DNA of 64,000 nucleotides, taken from assembly GCF_051860665.1 (NCBI RefSeq), contig NZ_JBHYDM010000019.1, positions 23,366 through 87,365 of the forward strand, in the 5' to 3' direction. This DNA comes from Falsiroseomonas sp051860665. Lineage in GTDB: Bacteria; Pseudomonadota; Alphaproteobacteria; Acetobacterales; Acetobacteraceae. The notes under the pieces were generated by a model. That model saw only the letters and a list, made by a program, of their open reading frames with translations. It had not been told where the DNA came from and ran no database searches. Positions 63,533 to 64,000 of this stretch are shown here, in pieces (position 1 is the stretch's first letter; every line of letters starts with the position of its first letter). The position numbers were made by a program, and so were the translations under genes.

Positions 63533-64000
63533 GTGGCAGCAGGTCTTCATGGCTCAGCCCGAACGACGCCGCGAGTTCGAGCCGAGCTCCAAGCGTCGCA
63601 AGCGCCGACCCGCGCCCTCGCCGCCCGGTACCGCCTGAACCCCAAGACCGTCGCCAAGTGGCGCAGGCGCACCACCACCGCCGACGCCCCCATGGGACCG
63701 ACCCGCCCGCGCAGCACCACCCTGACCGAGGTCGAGGAGGCCGTCGTCGTCGAGTTCCGCCGCCGCACCCTCCTGCCGCTCGACGACGTTCTGGGCGCGC
63801 TGCGCGAGACGATCCCCCGGCTCACCCGCTCCGCCCTGCACCGCTGCCTGGCCCGCCACGGCATCTCGCGCCTGCCTAAAGGCGAGGAGAAGGCGACCAA
63901 GCACGGCCGCTTCGCCGAAACCGCCATCGGCTTCGGCCACGTCGATGCCTGCGAACTGCGCCTGGCGGAGGGCAAGCGCCACCTGTTCCTCGCCATCGAC
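63533..64000 (+). CDS. IS481-family transposase, 5' part
   Basis: The first 156 residues of a transposase, cut by the window edge. After the GTG at 63533 the frame reads LHGSARTTPRVRAELQ, then RYRLNPKTVAKWRRR as an N-terminal helix-turn-helix, then FRRRTLLPLDDVLGALRETI and TRSALHRCLARHGISRLP, closely following IS481 members. GFGHVDACELRLAEGKRHLF and AID begin the DDE catalytic core, HVD giving the first Asp. The start is set by AGGAGGAGG at 63517-63525. Other frames here give longer open runs of Arg/Pro-rich nonsense. Confidence 0.85.
   Translation, partial: MAAGLHGSARTTPRVRAELQASQAPTRALAARYRLNPKTVAKWRRRTTTADAPMGPTRPRSTTLTEVEEAVVVEFRRRTLLPLDDVLGALRETIPRLTRSALHRCLARHGISRLPKGEEKATKHGRFAETAIGFGHVDACELRLAEGKRHLFLAID

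Larger units (their letters stand above)
63476..64000 (+). mobile_element. IS481-family insertion sequence, left part
   Basis: The transposase frame defines the element. Its left end probably starts at about 63477 with TGTGTAGTCCCGAGGAGTAG, a TGT-starting end as in many IS481 elements. The right end and target duplication lie outside the window, so the boundary is approximate. Confidence 0.7.

Overview
The window is GC-rich bacterial chromosome with tightly packed genes, many overlapping by one or four bases. Gene content (TRAP and peptide uptake systems, TcuAB tricarballylate oxidation, a BKACE enzyme, DUF3141, an HWE histidine kinase, RTX proteins) points to an alphaproteobacterium, most likely an environmental Acetobacteraceae of the Roseomonas type. 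That placement is inference from content and composition. No rRNA, tRNA or CRISPR array was seen.

Layout. 1-4637: 3' end of a CoA-transferase, a MaoC-like hydratase and a complete TRAP transporter. 4686-7025: an MsbA-like ABC exporter converging on a YidB-like gene. 7079-10388: a GntR/FCD regulator divergent from tcuAB, with phased direct repeats between them. 10537-14496: a 955-residue RTX protein, a glutathione transferase and a small protein with a double-glycine leader-like start. 14742-19335: DUF3141 protein, a small unknown, and a 3-hydroxyacyl dehydrogenase/BKACE pair resembling carnitine catabolism. 19354-20470: a secreted ADYC-domain protein and a secreted protein of eleven NGxxx pentapeptides. 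20615-29152: dppBCDF divergent from dppA, which leads into a creatininase-like amidase, a ketopantoate reductase-like enzyme and an M20 peptidase. 29153-31202: gnd, gntK and a flavodoxin-fold reductase. 31249-36214: a persulfide dioxygenase-like protein, a second small GG-motif protein, and xdhAB. 36248-42206: fused trehalose synthase/maltokinase, an OmpR-type response regulator and a divergent receiver/pseudo-histidine kinase. 42279-44574: two small proteins and an IlvD/Edd dehydratase.

44744-61836 is a surface-polymer and secretion locus. A family-4 glycosyltransferase and rfbC-rfbD-rfbA precede a 1149-residue GH99-like/glycosyltransferase mosaic, and this block ends in a strong hairpin. 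A second apparent operon (52384-61836) then encodes, in order, a 179-residue RTX protein, a GT2 enzyme with a long unassigned N-terminus, a GT4 enzyme, a coiled-coil protein with a C-terminal membrane anchor, two different PrtD-like ABC half-transporters and an HlyD-type adaptor. Putting an RTX cargo, glycosyltransferases and a two-ABC type I exporter in one transcription unit suggests a dedicated, possibly glycosylated, exported surface protein. This is the most interesting system in the window.

The window closes with a GAF-PAS-HWE histidine kinase whose stop codon abuts the left end of an IS481-family insertion sequence that runs off the right edge.
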